A stretch of 64,000 nucleotides of DNA from CAZNPH01 sp964574985 (GTDB lineage: Bacteria > Bacteroidota > Bacteroidia > Bacteroidales > SM23-62): positions 248,001-312,000 of the forward strand of contig CAZNPH010000001.1 in the NCBI GenBank assembly GCA_964574985.1, in the 5' to 3' direction. The position numbers were made by a program, and so were the translations under genes. The notes under the pieces are model-generated. The model had not been told where the DNA came from, searched no databases, and was given only the letters and a program-made list of their open reading frames with translations. Shown piece by piece: positions 25,097 to 33,985 of the stretch; within the stretch, counting starts at the first letter, position 1, and the number at the start of each line of letters is the position of its first letter.

Positions 25097-26731
25097 TTAT
25101 TCCAGCACGGGACCGGCGGAAATCAACGCCCTTGTATCTTCCGAATCGGCAAAATGTTCAAAATTGTCGATAAACTTCCTTGCCAGATTTTTTGCCTGAG
25201 TGTGCCATTCCTCAGGATCTTCCCACAAATTCCCGGGATTCAGTATATGTGAGTCTATACCGGGCACGGATTTCGGTATCCAGAGATTAAATACCGGCAA
25301 CTGTTCATATTCCACCCGGTCAAGGTCCCCGTTCAGGATCACATTGATGATCCTGCGGGTAACGGGCAGGTCGATCCTGTCCCCCCCCTGACCCGCAGCT
25401 CCTCCAAACCATCCGGTATTCACCAGCCAGGCAGAGGAACCGTGTTCTTCCATCTTTCTGATCAATTCATCGGCATAAACAATGGGGTCAAGCAATAAAA
25501 AAGCGGCACCGAAACAGGCAGAAAATGACGGCACAGGTTCCTTGATCCCCCGTTCAGTCCCTGCGACTTTTGCTGTATACCCGGATATAAAATGATATTC
25601 GGTCTGTTCAGGGGTCAGTTTGGATATGGCCGGCAAAACACCGAAAGCATCGGCGGTGAGAAAGATCACGTTTTGGGCATGCCCGCCCCTGGAAACTGGT
25701 TTTACAATGTTCTTGATATGATATATTGGATACGAGACTCTCGTATTCTGGGTTTTGGAAGCATCGGTAAAATCAATCTTCCCGTTTTCATCAACCACCA
25801 AGTTTTCCAGCAATGCATCACGCTTTATGGCATGGTATATATCAGGCTCCTTAACCTTGTCCAGATTGATTGTTTTTGCATAGCAGCCACCTTCAAAATT
25901 AAAAACCCCGTTATCATCCCAGCCATGCTCGTCATCTCCTATTAATGCCCGGTTAGGATCGGCAGACAGAGTGGTCTTGCCTGTTCCGGACAAACCAAAA
26001 AATATGGCGGTATCTCCTTTTTTGCCTACATTGGCAGAACAATGCATGGTGGCAATTTTTTTCAGCGGCAGATAATAATTCATGATGCTGAAAAAACCTT
26101 TTTTGATCTCGCCACCGTACCAACTGCCCCCTACACAAGCCATCCTTTCCTTCAGATTAAATGCCACAAACACCTCACTTCTCAATCCGTGTTCCTTCCA
26201 GTCGGGATCTGTGGTCTTCGAAGCATTGAACATGACAAAATCAGGTTCAAAATCCTTCAGTTCTTCTTCACTTGGGCGAATGAACATATTTTTGACAAAA
26301 TGAGCCATCCATGCCACTTCAGTGATTATCCTGATCTTCAGCCTTGAATCTTCATTGGCCCCGGCATATCCATCCTGAACATACAACTTCTTTCCGGATA
26401 GTTGTTTGATGGCGGTTTTTTTCAGATCCCGCCAGACATCCTCACTGATGGGTTTGTTGTCGGAAGCCACCCTTCTCTCATTTTTCCACCAGATGTTGTG
26501 CTCACTTGTTTCTTCTTTGACAATGTATTTGTCCTTGGGTGAACGGCCGGTGAAAATCCCGGTATCCACGGCAACGGCACCGGTTTCTGTTACCACACCG
26601 CGCTCAAAGCCCTTCAGTGACGGATCTGTTTCATGTTCGAACAACTCGTCATAGCTAAGATTGTGAAAAATCTCTTTCACACCTGTCAATCCGTAAGCTG
26701 ACAAATCAATTTTATAAGGATTCTTTCCCAT
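25097..26731 (-). CDS. pckA: Phosphoenolpyruvate carboxykinase (ATP)
   Basis: Interconverts oxaloacetate + ATP and PEP + CO2 + ADP; in fermentative Bacteroidota it often runs in the carboxylating direction toward succinate. 544 residues from ATG 26731 (a TTG at 26737 would add two residues). Motifs: TGRSPKDKYIV near 60, GSWYGGEIKKGFF, MHCSANVG, kinase-1a P-loop FGLSGTGKTTLSADPNR, GDDEHGWDDNGVFNFEGGCYAK, and IPVTRRII-type LPVTRRIINVILNG. Divided from ppdK by a 200-nt gap with two hairpins; the two genes are on the same strand. Confidence 0.97.
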   Translation of the reverse strand: MGKNPYKIDLSAYGLTGVKEIFHNLSYDELFEHETDPSLKGFERGVVTETGAVAVDTGIFTGRSPKDKYIVKEETSEHNIWWKNERRVASDNKPISEDVWRDLKKTAIKQLSGKKLYVQDGYAGANEDSRLKIRIITEVAWMAHFVKNMFIRPSEEELKDFEPDFVMFNASKTTDPDWKEHGLRSEVFVAFNLKERMACVGGSWYGGEIKKGFFSIMNYYLPLKKIATMHCSANVGKKGDTAIFFGLSGTGKTTLSADPNRALIGDDEHGWDDNGVFNFEGGCYAKTINLDKVKEPDIYHAIKRDALLENLVVDENGKIDFTDASKTQNTRVSYPIYHIKNIVKPVSRGGHAQNVIFLTADAFGVLPAISKLTPEQTEYHFISGYTAKVAGTERGIKEPVPSFSACFGAAFLLLDPIVYADELIRKMEEHGSSAWLVNTGWFGGAAGQGGDRIDLPVTRRIINVILNGDLDRVEYEQLPVFNLWIPKSVPGIDSHILNPGNLWEDPEEWHTQAKNLARKFIDNFEHFADSEDTRALISAGPVLE

Positions 26732-26815
26732 AAGCAAAGTATTTTTTATGGTTTATAATTTCGTTGCAAGATAAAAAAACAATTCAAATAATAAAATTGT
26801 TTTTTTTTTCGGCAT

Positions 26816-26848
26816 AAAAAAGCCGTCCCAAAACATATTTGAGGCGAC
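26816..26848 (-). terminator. Terminator between ppdK and pckA
   Basis: On the minus strand GTCGCCTCAA and TTGGGACGGC pair over ten positions with one mismatch (two G-T pairs), followed by six T (26816-26821). It lies about 110 nt after the ppdK stop and should end that transcript before pckA. Confidence 0.75.
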
Positions 26849-26884
26849 TTTCTTAATTATATTGATATTGAATTGATTAAATAA

Positions 26885-26923
26885 GGCACCTACCAAAAGT
26901 TTCGAAGAAAGTTTTGAAGTGCC
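26885..26923. promoter_or_regulatory. Long hairpin in the ppdK 3' region
   Basis: GGCAC (26885-26889) pairs with GTGCC (26919-26923), and inside CAAAAGTTTC pairs with GAAAGTTTTG with one central mismatch and a 3-nt loop. It is symmetrical for both strands and lies 33 nt after the ppdK stop. No strong T-run follows on the minus strand, so it may be a transcript-stabilising 3' structure ahead of the true terminator at 26816. Confidence 0.6.
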
Positions 26924-26955
26924 GTTTTAATCAATACTTTTTAAAAAAAGGTCGT

Positions 26956-29682
26956 TCAGCTTTTTTCCTTGATTGCTGCACGGGCAGCTGCCAATCTTGC
27001 TATGGGCACCCTGTACGGAGAACAACTCACGTAATTCATACCCACTTTATGGCAGAACTCCACTGAATCCGGTTCGCCGCCATGCTCTCCGCATATTCCG
27101 ACTTTCAGGTCTTTGTTGGCCTTACGTCCCCTTTTGGTCCCGATTTCAACAAGCTGCCCCACACCTTCCTGGTCCAGTTTCTGGAAAGGATCGTCCTTTA
27201 ATATACCCATTTGCATGTATATCGGGAGAAATCTCCCCGCATCATCCCTTGAATATCCAAAGGTCATCTGGGTAAGGTCATTGGTCCCGAAAGAGAAGAA
27301 TTCAGCCGTTTCTGCTATTCGTTCCGCCACCAACGCTGCTCTCGGCACTTCAATCATGGTTCCGACCAGGTATTCAATCCGGTCGTCCCTTTCTTCGAAA
27401 ATTTTTTCCGCCGTCTGGCGAATGATTTCTTCCTGTTTGCGAAATTCTTCCCGGGTGCTTGTCAGGGGAACCATGATTTCCGGAATTGTTTTGACTCCCT
27501 TTTTCTTGAGATTCAGTGAAGCTTCAATGATGGCGCGGGTCTGCATCTCGGATATTTCCGGGTATGTATTTCCAAGGCGGCATCCCCGATGGCCCAGCAT
27601 GGGGTTGAACTCCGAGAGTTCTTCAACCTTTGTCTTTACTTCGTCCACACTGATCCCCAGTTCATCGGCCATCTCTTTCTGATTTTCCTCTTCATGGGGG
27701 ACAAACTCATGCAGGGGGGGATCAAGCAAACGGATGGTAACAGGAAGGTCATGCATTGCCTCGAAGATCCCTTCGAAATCCTCCCGCTGCATGGGCAGCA
27801 GTTTTTCCAGCGCTTTTCGTCTTCCCTGTTCATCCCCGGCAAGGATCATTTCACGCATGGCAACAATACGTTCACCTTCAAAAAACATATGTTCGGTACG
27901 GCAAAGGCCGATTCCACCGGCACCAAAATTACGCGCCACTTTGGAATCTTTCGGGGTATCGGCATTTGTCCTGACGTACATCCGGGTATATTTATCGGCC
28001 AGTTCCATGAGTTTTGCAAAATCCCCGCTCAGTTTGGGATCTATGGTGGCGATCTTGCCTTTATAGACCTTACCCGTGGTGCCGTCCAGACTTATCCAGT
28101 CACCTTCCCTGAGTTCTTGTCCGTCAACGGTCAGTTTCCTTTCCTTGTACCTGATCTTGATGGCGCCTGCTCCCGACACACAGCATTTCCCCATTCCCCT
28201 GGCAACAACGGCAGCATGAGATGTCATCCCACCCCGGGCTGTCAATATGCCTTTGGCTACATTCATTCCCCTGAGGTCTTCCGGGGATGTTTCATTTCTT
28301 ACCAGGATCACATTTTTCTTGTCTGCCGCCCACTCTTCTGCATCATCAGCAAAGAAGACGATCTGACCGGTTGCTGCTCCTGGTGAAGCAGGGAGGCCCT
28401 TGGCAACGGACTCGGCCCTTTCCAGGGCCTGCATATCAAAAACCGGATGCAAAAGCTCATCCAGTTTATTGGGTTCATTCATCAGCAACGCTTTTTGCTC
28501 ATCGATAATCCCTTCATCCAGCATATCCATGGATATCTTGACCATTGCTGCTCCCGTGCGTTTACCGTTCCGCGTCTGCAAAAGCCACAGTTTGCCTTCC
28601 TGGATGGTAAACTCCAGATCCTGCATATCCTTGTAACGATGCTCAAGTTTATCCTGTATCTCATAAAGTTCTTTGTAAATTTCGGGCATGCTTTCCTCCA
28701 ACGATGGGTACTTCGATTTTCTTTCGTCTTCATCCACACCGGCAAGCTTTGCCCAGCGAACGGATCCTTCTTTGGTAATCTGCTGGGGAGTTCTGGTCCC
28801 TGCAACTACATCTTCCCCCTGCGCATTGATCAGGTATTCACCGTTGAAAAGGTCTTCACCGGTGGCTGCATCCCGGGTAAAGGCCACACCGGTTGCGGAT
28901 GTATCGCCCATGTTGCCGAATACCATAGCCTGAACATTAACCGCTGTTCCCCATTCTTCGGGAATATTGTTCAATTTCCTGTAGTATTTGGCCCTTTCAT
29001 TGTTCCAGCTGTCAAAAACAGCAATGATCGCACCCCATAACTGATCCCATGGATCCGTTGGAAATTCTTCACCGGTATTTTCTTTTATGGCCTTTTTGAA
29101 ACGCGAGCTCATTTCTTTCAAATCATCGGTATCGAGTTCCGTGTCCAGTTCAACATGCTTCTCCTCTTTCATCTGCTCAATGATCTCTTCGAACGGATCG
29201 GTATCTTCCTTGGATACGGGTTTCAAACCCATGACCACATCCCCGTACATCTGTATGAACCGGCGGTATGAATCCCAGGCAAAACGGTCATTTTCCGTTT
29301 TTCCTGCCATCCCTTCCACCACTTCGTCATTCAATCCAAGGTTCAGAATGGTATCCATCATTCCCGGCATGGAAGCCCGGGCGCCTGAACGTACCGAGAC
29401 AAGACACGGATCAGATTTATCACCAAATGATGTTCCCATGATCTTCTCGATATTTTTGATCCCTTTTTCCACGTCCTTCTTAATGAGTTTAAGAATCTCA
29501 TCCTTTCCTTTTTCATTATATTCAATGCAAACATCCGTTGTAATGGTAAAACCTGGTGGAACAGATACGCCAATGCGGCTCATTTCAGCAAGATTGGCAC
29601 CCTTGCCTCCCAGAAGATTCTTCATATCTGCTTTCCCTTCAGCTTCCCTGTTGCCGAATGTGTAAACCCTTTTTGTTGACAT
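26956..29682 (-). CDS. ppdK: Pyruvate, phosphate dikinase
   Basis: Interconverts pyruvate + ATP + Pi and PEP + AMP + PPi. 908 residues. N-terminal ATP-grasp region (LLGGKGANLAEMSRIGVSVPPGFT, SVRSGARASMPGMMDTILNLG), central phosphohistidine domain with GGMTSHAAVVARGMGKCCVSG, and C-terminal PEP/pyruvate barrel (GIGLCRTEHMFF, VTIRLLDPPLHEF, RGCRLGNTYPEI, MIEVPRAALVA, SFGTNDLTQMTFGYSRDD, GICGEHGGEP with the catalytic Cys). All sites are present. The adjacent pckA suggests coordinated control of PEP exchange. Confidence 0.97.
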   Translation of the reverse strand: MSTKRVYTFGNREAEGKADMKNLLGGKGANLAEMSRIGVSVPPGFTITTDVCIEYNEKGKDEILKLIKKDVEKGIKNIEKIMGTSFGDKSDPCLVSVRSGARASMPGMMDTILNLGLNDEVVEGMAGKTENDRFAWDSYRRFIQMYGDVVMGLKPVSKEDTDPFEEIIEQMKEEKHVELDTELDTDDLKEMSSRFKKAIKENTGEEFPTDPWDQLWGAIIAVFDSWNNERAKYYRKLNNIPEEWGTAVNVQAMVFGNMGDTSATGVAFTRDAATGEDLFNGEYLINAQGEDVVAGTRTPQQITKEGSVRWAKLAGVDEDERKSKYPSLEESMPEIYKELYEIQDKLEHRYKDMQDLEFTIQEGKLWLLQTRNGKRTGAAMVKISMDMLDEGIIDEQKALLMNEPNKLDELLHPVFDMQALERAESVAKGLPASPGAATGQIVFFADDAEEWAADKKNVILVRNETSPEDLRGMNVAKGILTARGGMTSHAAVVARGMGKCCVSGAGAIKIRYKERKLTVDGQELREGDWISLDGTTGKVYKGKIATIDPKLSGDFAKLMELADKYTRMYVRTNADTPKDSKVARNFGAGGIGLCRTEHMFFEGERIVAMREMILAGDEQGRRKALEKLLPMQREDFEGIFEAMHDLPVTIRLLDPPLHEFVPHEEENQKEMADELGISVDEVKTKVEELSEFNPMLGHRGCRLGNTYPEISEMQTRAIIEASLNLKKKGVKTIPEIMVPLTSTREEFRKQEEIIRQTAEKIFEERDDRIEYLVGTMIEVPRAALVAERIAETAEFFSFGTNDLTQMTFGYSRDDAGRFLPIYMQMGILKDDPFQKLDQEGVGQLVEIGTKRGRKANKDLKVGICGEHGGEPDSVEFCHKVGMNYVSCSPYRVPIARLAAARAAIKEKS

Positions 29683-29745
29683 TGTTTTTTTCTTTTTGAA
29701 TTAGACTAAATATCAAATGATTCGTTCAGAATTTTTAAGGAAGTA

Positions 29746-29753
29746 CAAATGTA
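29746..29753 (-). promoter_or_regulatory. Possible -7 element of ppdK
   Basis: TACATTTG on the minus strand, an exact TAnnTTTG, 64 nt before the ppdK ATG. No TTTG at the expected -33 distance is seen, so support is partial. Confidence 0.32.
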
Positions 29754-29796
29754 TTTAAAAATATTTTATTTCGGCTTGATTTAGCATTAATTTGAA

Positions 29797-30723
29797 TCAG
29801 GAACGGATTTCTCTTCCTTTACCCGACCGGGGATGATAATGAATGATCGCGTCGCGAAGATATTCCCGGTCAAGATGAGTGTAAATTTCGGTGGTCAGAA
29901 TGGATTCATGACCGAGCATTTCCTGAACGGCACGCAGATCAGCCCCTCCGTCGATCAGATGAGTGGCAAAGGAATGCCGGAAGGTATGCGGACTGATCTT
30001 TTTTTTGATCCCGGCTTTTCCGGCCAATTCTCTGACCAGATGGAAGATCATACCCCGGCTAAGCTTCTTTCCGCGTATATTCAAAAAAAGTATGTCCTCG
30101 CTGCCCCGTTCAATGACCGGCCAGCGTTTGCGTTCTTCAAGGTGTAATTGTAGCTGTCTGAGGGCCATGGTCCCCACCGGTACCAGCCTTTCTTTCCCCC
30201 CCTTGCCCTGAATGCGCACAAAACCTTCCTTGAGATTCAATCCCGACAATTTCAGGTTTACCAGTTCCGACACCCGGAGTCCGCACCCGTAAAGGACCTC
30301 CAGCATTGCCCTGTTCCTGTGGCCTTCTCTTTTACTCAAATCGACAGACGAAAGGACCCTGTCGATCTCTTCCCTGGACAATACCTCAGGCAGATGCCTG
30401 CCTGTTCTGGGCACTTCCAGGAGTGCGGCCGGATCGACTGAAATTCTCTCGTCCAGCAACAAAAACCTGAAAAAACCCTTGATGCCCGAAATAATCCTTG
30501 CCTGTGAACCCGCTTTCAATCCGGCATCATTCAACCAGTGAATAAATTTCTGAAGTTGAACATGACCAACCTCCTCCAGGGAGACCCCGGGATAATGATC
30601 CTCCATAAACTTAATCAGTTTTTTCAGGTCTTCAGAATACCCGCTCACCGTATTTTCGGAAAGAGATTTTTCGAGCCTGAGAAAAACCTTATAATCTTCA
30701 ATATGTTCAGTCCATTGATCCAA
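29797..30723 (-). CDS. xerD: Site-specific tyrosine recombinase XerD
   Basis: Resolves chromosome dimers at dif with XerC. 308 residues. N-terminal SAM-like core-binding domain (residues 1-95, WTEHIEDYKVFLRLEKSLSENTVSGYSEDL), then catalytic domain with Arg in YGCGLRVSELVNL, Lys in IQGKGGKERLVPVG, HTFRHSFATHL with His-x-x-Arg, HESILTTEIYTHLD with the second His and the nucleophile Tyr. No inverted repeats, integrase cargo or tRNA flank it, so it is the housekeeping enzyme, not a mobile-element integrase. Confidence 0.95.
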   Translation of the reverse strand: MDQWTEHIEDYKVFLRLEKSLSENTVSGYSEDLKKLIKFMEDHYPGVSLEEVGHVQLQKFIHWLNDAGLKAGSQARIISGIKGFFRFLLLDERISVDPAALLEVPRTGRHLPEVLSREEIDRVLSSVDLSKREGHRNRAMLEVLYGCGLRVSELVNLKLSGLNLKEGFVRIQGKGGKERLVPVGTMALRQLQLHLEERKRWPVIERGSEDILFLNIRGKKLSRGMIFHLVRELAGKAGIKKKISPHTFRHSFATHLIDGGADLRAVQEMLGHESILTTEIYTHLDREYLRDAIIHYHPRSGKGREIRS

Positions 30724-30806
30724 TTCAATTGAGCCGGTTTTAAAAAAGCAAGTTAATGTATTTTATGCGACATTATCCGGATCATTAAATAAAACAAAAA
30801 TTATTG

Positions 30807-30814
30807 TAATTTTG
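30807..30814 (+). promoter_or_regulatory. Possible -7 element of the small exported protein gene
   Basis: TAATTTTG, an exact TAnnTTTG, 16 nt before the ATG at 30830. No clear -33 TTTG upstream. Confidence 0.32.
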
Positions 30815-30829
30815 TTATCCGTTTGATCC

Positions 30830-31354
30830 ATGAGAGCATTAAACATCGTTCGCGGGAAGCTGTTTTTTCTTTTTGTTTGGATACTGGTGTTTGCCGGCCA
30901 CCCTGTCCATGTATCCGTGGCAAATATTGAGCTTGACCGGAAAAGCGACTCGGTAACGGTTTCCCTGAAGATTTTCTCCGATGACTTCCAGAATCTGATC
31001 ATGCAGAAATATGGAGTGGAAATGAACATCATCGGCCAGGAGCATCCGGGAGAACAAATCGATGTTATTCATCGTTATATTGAAGAAGCATTTTCCTTGC
31101 GGATCAATGGAAAAAGTAAAACCAGGCTGGAATTCCACCATCTTGAAATGAACCGGGAAGCCATCTGGTTGTATTATTCAGGATCAATCAGCAGAAACAT
31201 TCATAAGATCCGGGTAAAAAATGCGGTTATGATGGAATTATTCCAGGATCAGACCAATCTGGTCATCGTCAGTCATGAAAACGGACAGGAGGGCTACCGT
31301 CTTACCCATGGCCATGAATGTTTTGAGATCGAGTTGGATTCATCAGCCCGATAA
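30830..31354 (+). CDS. DUF6702-like exported protein
   Basis: 174 residues with an N-terminal hydrophobic signal (LFFLFVWILVFAGHPVHVS). The mature part begins HPVHVSVANIELDRKSDSVTVSLKIFSDDFQNLI, the pattern of a Bacteroidota family annotated DUF6702 (my recollection, not verified), in which a HP-x-HVS motif follows the signal. Function unknown. It precedes the T9SS cargo-like gene by 12 nt and may share its transcript. Confidence 0.65.
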   Translation: MRALNIVRGKLFFLFVWILVFAGHPVHVSVANIELDRKSDSVTVSLKIFSDDFQNLIMQKYGVEMNIIGQEHPGEQIDVIHRYIEEAFSLRINGKSKTRLEFHHLEMNREAIWLYYSGSISRNIHKIRVKNAVMMELFQDQTNLVIVSHENGQEGYRLTHGHECFEIELDSSAR

Positions 31355-31366
31355 TAAATTTACAAG

Positions 31367-33985
31367 GTGATCAAAAGTATTGTTACAATATGTTTGTTGC
31401 TTTTTTTGGCCCCCGGGCCACTGATGGCGACACATAACCGTGCAGGAGAAATCACCCTGAAACAAATCGGTGAATTCACCTACGAAATCACCATCACCAC
31501 TTTCACTTATACGCTTAGTGCAGCGGACCGCAGTGAACTTGATGTACAATGGGGAGACAACACCAGGTCTGTGGCTCCGAGATATGAAAAGATCACCCTG
31601 CCCAATTATTATTACCGGAATAAATACAGGGATACACATACATATCCGGGCCCGGGTGTTTATGAAATCGTCGTCCAGGATCCTAACAGAAATTACGGGG
31701 TTCAGAACATACCCAACTCCGTAAATGTGATCTTTTCCATCAAGACCACCCTCATGATCAATCCGGATATCGGGAAAAACAGTACACCGGTACTCCTGAA
31801 TCCACCCATCGACAAGGCAGCGCTGAATCATGTATTCATCCACAATCCTTCGGCTTTCGATTCCAACGGGGACAGCATTTCCTACAAACTGACCGTATGT
31901 ACGGAAGAAGACGGGAAACCCATTGAAAATTATACGCTTCCCGCGGCCAGCGATACACTGTTCGTTGATCCCCGTACCGGAGATCTCGTCTGGGACAGTC
32001 CGGTTGACACAGGCATATTCAATATTGCCATTGACGTGGAGGAATGGCGGAAAGGCGTGAAGATCGGGAACATCGTGCGGGATATGCAGATAGAAGTACA
32101 CAGGGTTGACAACGATCCTCCGGTAAACGGTGATCTCCGGAATTTCTGCGTTCAGGCGGGGGAACTCATCCGGTACAATATCAGCGCCAGCGACCCCGAT
32201 GGTGACAGGATCATCCAGTCTGCTTCAGGCGGACCTTTCATCATTGAAGAAAACCCCGCCCGGTACGATACCATAGAAAGCGGGTACGGAACATCCACCT
32301 CAGAGTTCTTCTGGCAAACCAGCTGTGCACATGTGAGAACACAACCCTACACGATCATTGTCAAATCGGAAGACATCAATGAAGAATTGCGTCTTGTCGA
32401 CATTGACAATTTCAACATCAAGGTTATAGGTCCGCCCCCGGGTACGCCCGTAACCACACCGGCAAGCAACACCATCCGCCTGGAATGGGGGGCCAATCCT
32501 TGTGAACAGGTGACCGGATATGAAATTTACAGACACAACGGCCCTTCCGGTTTTGTTCCCGATTCCTGTACAGAAGGAATAAAATCAGGAGCCGGATTTG
32601 AACTGATCGGCACGACCTCTTCGCGTACGGACACATCGTATACCGATAATAATCAGGGGAACGGACTTGTTCAGGGAAACAAATACTGCTACCGGATCGT
32701 GGCTGTATTCTCCAACGGAGCAAAGAGCTTTCCTTCAGGGGAAGCATGTGATATTCTGGTCCCGGGAACTCCTGCCGTTCTGCAGGCGAGCGTTGAAGAT
32801 CCGGGGACCAGAGGGGAAGTAAAACTCTCCTGGGCAAAACCCCGGGAACTTGACACTGTACCGGACTTGGGGCCTTTTGAATACCGGATTTACCGTTCGG
32901 ATGACTTGTGGGGCAACAATCTGCAAATCATACATACATTCAGCACCAGTGACCTGAATGATACGGTTTATCTTGATACTCCCCTGGATACGGAAAGATT
33001 CCCCTATTCCTATCAAATAGAACTCTATAACGATGCGCCGGGAAACCGGTTTCTGATCGGGAACCAGGAAGTGGCTTCCACAACCTATCCTGCCCTGACC
33101 GGGATGGACAACCGGATTAAAATGGAAATGGTCAAAAACGTGCCCTGGATCAATACACGTTATACTGTATACAGATTGGATCCCGTGACCCTGACCTATG
33201 ATTCGGTTGCTTCGGCAAACATGGATTCCTATACGGATTCATTACTGGTCAACGGAAAACAATATTGTTACCGGGTAAAGAGCTATGGCTGGCGGCAGAT
33301 CGGAGAAAGGGTATTTGAATCGGTCAACTGGTCCCATCCAAATTGCGCAACTCCCCTGGATACGGTCGCGCCCTGTCCTCCGGAACTGGAGGTCACCAGT
33401 CTGTGCGACAGCATGCTCAACCGTCTGGTGTGGACCAATCCCAATCATTTTTGCGCGGATGATGTGGTTGGATACAACATTTATTATTCGCCCGTACTGG
33501 AAAATCCGCTCGCACTGATTGACAGCCTCAGGGGATCTGCAGAAGACACAACTTATTTGCATGCTCCGGAAGGAACCATGGCCGGTTGTTATGCAGTCAC
33601 GGCCATTGACTCTTTCCGCAATGAAAGTGATTTTTCTCTTTTGGTTTGTGTTGACGAATGCACCAACTTTGACCTTCCGAACGTTTTTACTCCCAACGGG
33701 GATGGGATCAATGATTTCTTCCGCCCCACACGTTACAGCCTGGTGGAAAAAGTGGACATGAAGATATTCAACCGCTGGGGAAACCTGGTATTTGAAACAA
33801 CTGACCCGGATATCAACTGGGACGGGAAACACAAGGATACCGGCAAAGTCGTACCGCCGGGAGTTTATTATTACGTATGTGATGTTTATGAGAACAGGTT
33901 AACCGGACTCGAAGTCAGGAATGTGGTGGGTTTTGTACACATCTATACCGAAAAGGGAGTCAAAAACGCGCAACCGGAAAAATAA
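31367..33985 (+). CDS. Large T9SS-exported protein with CHU_C sorting domain
   Basis: 872 residues from a GTG start (IKSIVTICLLLFLAPGPLMA is the signal peptide). The N-terminal ~350 residues are beta-rich with cadherin/PKD-like strands (HTYPGPGVYEIVV, SASDPDGDRIIQSASGG). Fibronectin type III-like modules follow (TPASNTIRLEWGANPCEQVTGYEIYR, GEVKLSWAKP, NRLVWTNPNHFCADDVVGYNIYY). The C-terminal ~95 residues are a typical gliding motility-associated C-terminal domain: LPNVFTPNGDGINDFFRP, FNRWGNLVFET, GVYYYVCDVYE. This is a type B sorting signal for the type IX secretion system, so the protein is expected at the cell surface. Cargo function is unknown; a structural or adhesive role is likely. Confidence 0.9.
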   Translation: MIKSIVTICLLLFLAPGPLMATHNRAGEITLKQIGEFTYEITITTFTYTLSAADRSELDVQWGDNTRSVAPRYEKITLPNYYYRNKYRDTHTYPGPGVYEIVVQDPNRNYGVQNIPNSVNVIFSIKTTLMINPDIGKNSTPVLLNPPIDKAALNHVFIHNPSAFDSNGDSISYKLTVCTEEDGKPIENYTLPAASDTLFVDPRTGDLVWDSPVDTGIFNIAIDVEEWRKGVKIGNIVRDMQIEVHRVDNDPPVNGDLRNFCVQAGELIRYNISASDPDGDRIIQSASGGPFIIEENPARYDTIESGYGTSTSEFFWQTSCAHVRTQPYTIIVKSEDINEELRLVDIDNFNIKVIGPPPGTPVTTPASNTIRLEWGANPCEQVTGYEIYRHNGPSGFVPDSCTEGIKSGAGFELIGTTSSRTDTSYTDNNQGNGLVQGNKYCYRIVAVFSNGAKSFPSGEACDILVPGTPAVLQASVEDPGTRGEVKLSWAKPRELDTVPDLGPFEYRIYRSDDLWGNNLQIIHTFSTSDLNDTVYLDTPLDTERFPYSYQIELYNDAPGNRFLIGNQEVASTTYPALTGMDNRIKMEMVKNVPWINTRYTVYRLDPVTLTYDSVASANMDSYTDSLLVNGKQYCYRVKSYGWRQIGERVFESVNWSHPNCATPLDTVAPCPPELEVTSLCDSMLNRLVWTNPNHFCADDVVGYNIYYSPVLENPLALIDSLRGSAEDTTYLHAPEGTMAGCYAVTAIDSFRNESDFSLLVCVDECTNFDLPNVFTPNGDGINDFFRPTRYSLVEKVDMKIFNRWGNLVFETTDPDINWDGKHKDTGKVVPPGVYYYVCDVYENRLTGLEVRNVVGFVHIYTEKGVKNAQPEK

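Noticed and set aside
27113..27682. Long plus-strand ORFs opposite ppdK
   Set aside because: They are antisense to a fully conserved enzyme and have no start context or family features; many such shadows exist in this window.
29797..30723. xerD as an integrase marking a genomic island
   Set aside because: No tRNA, att-like repeats or cargo genes are adjacent, and the sequence matches housekeeping XerD.
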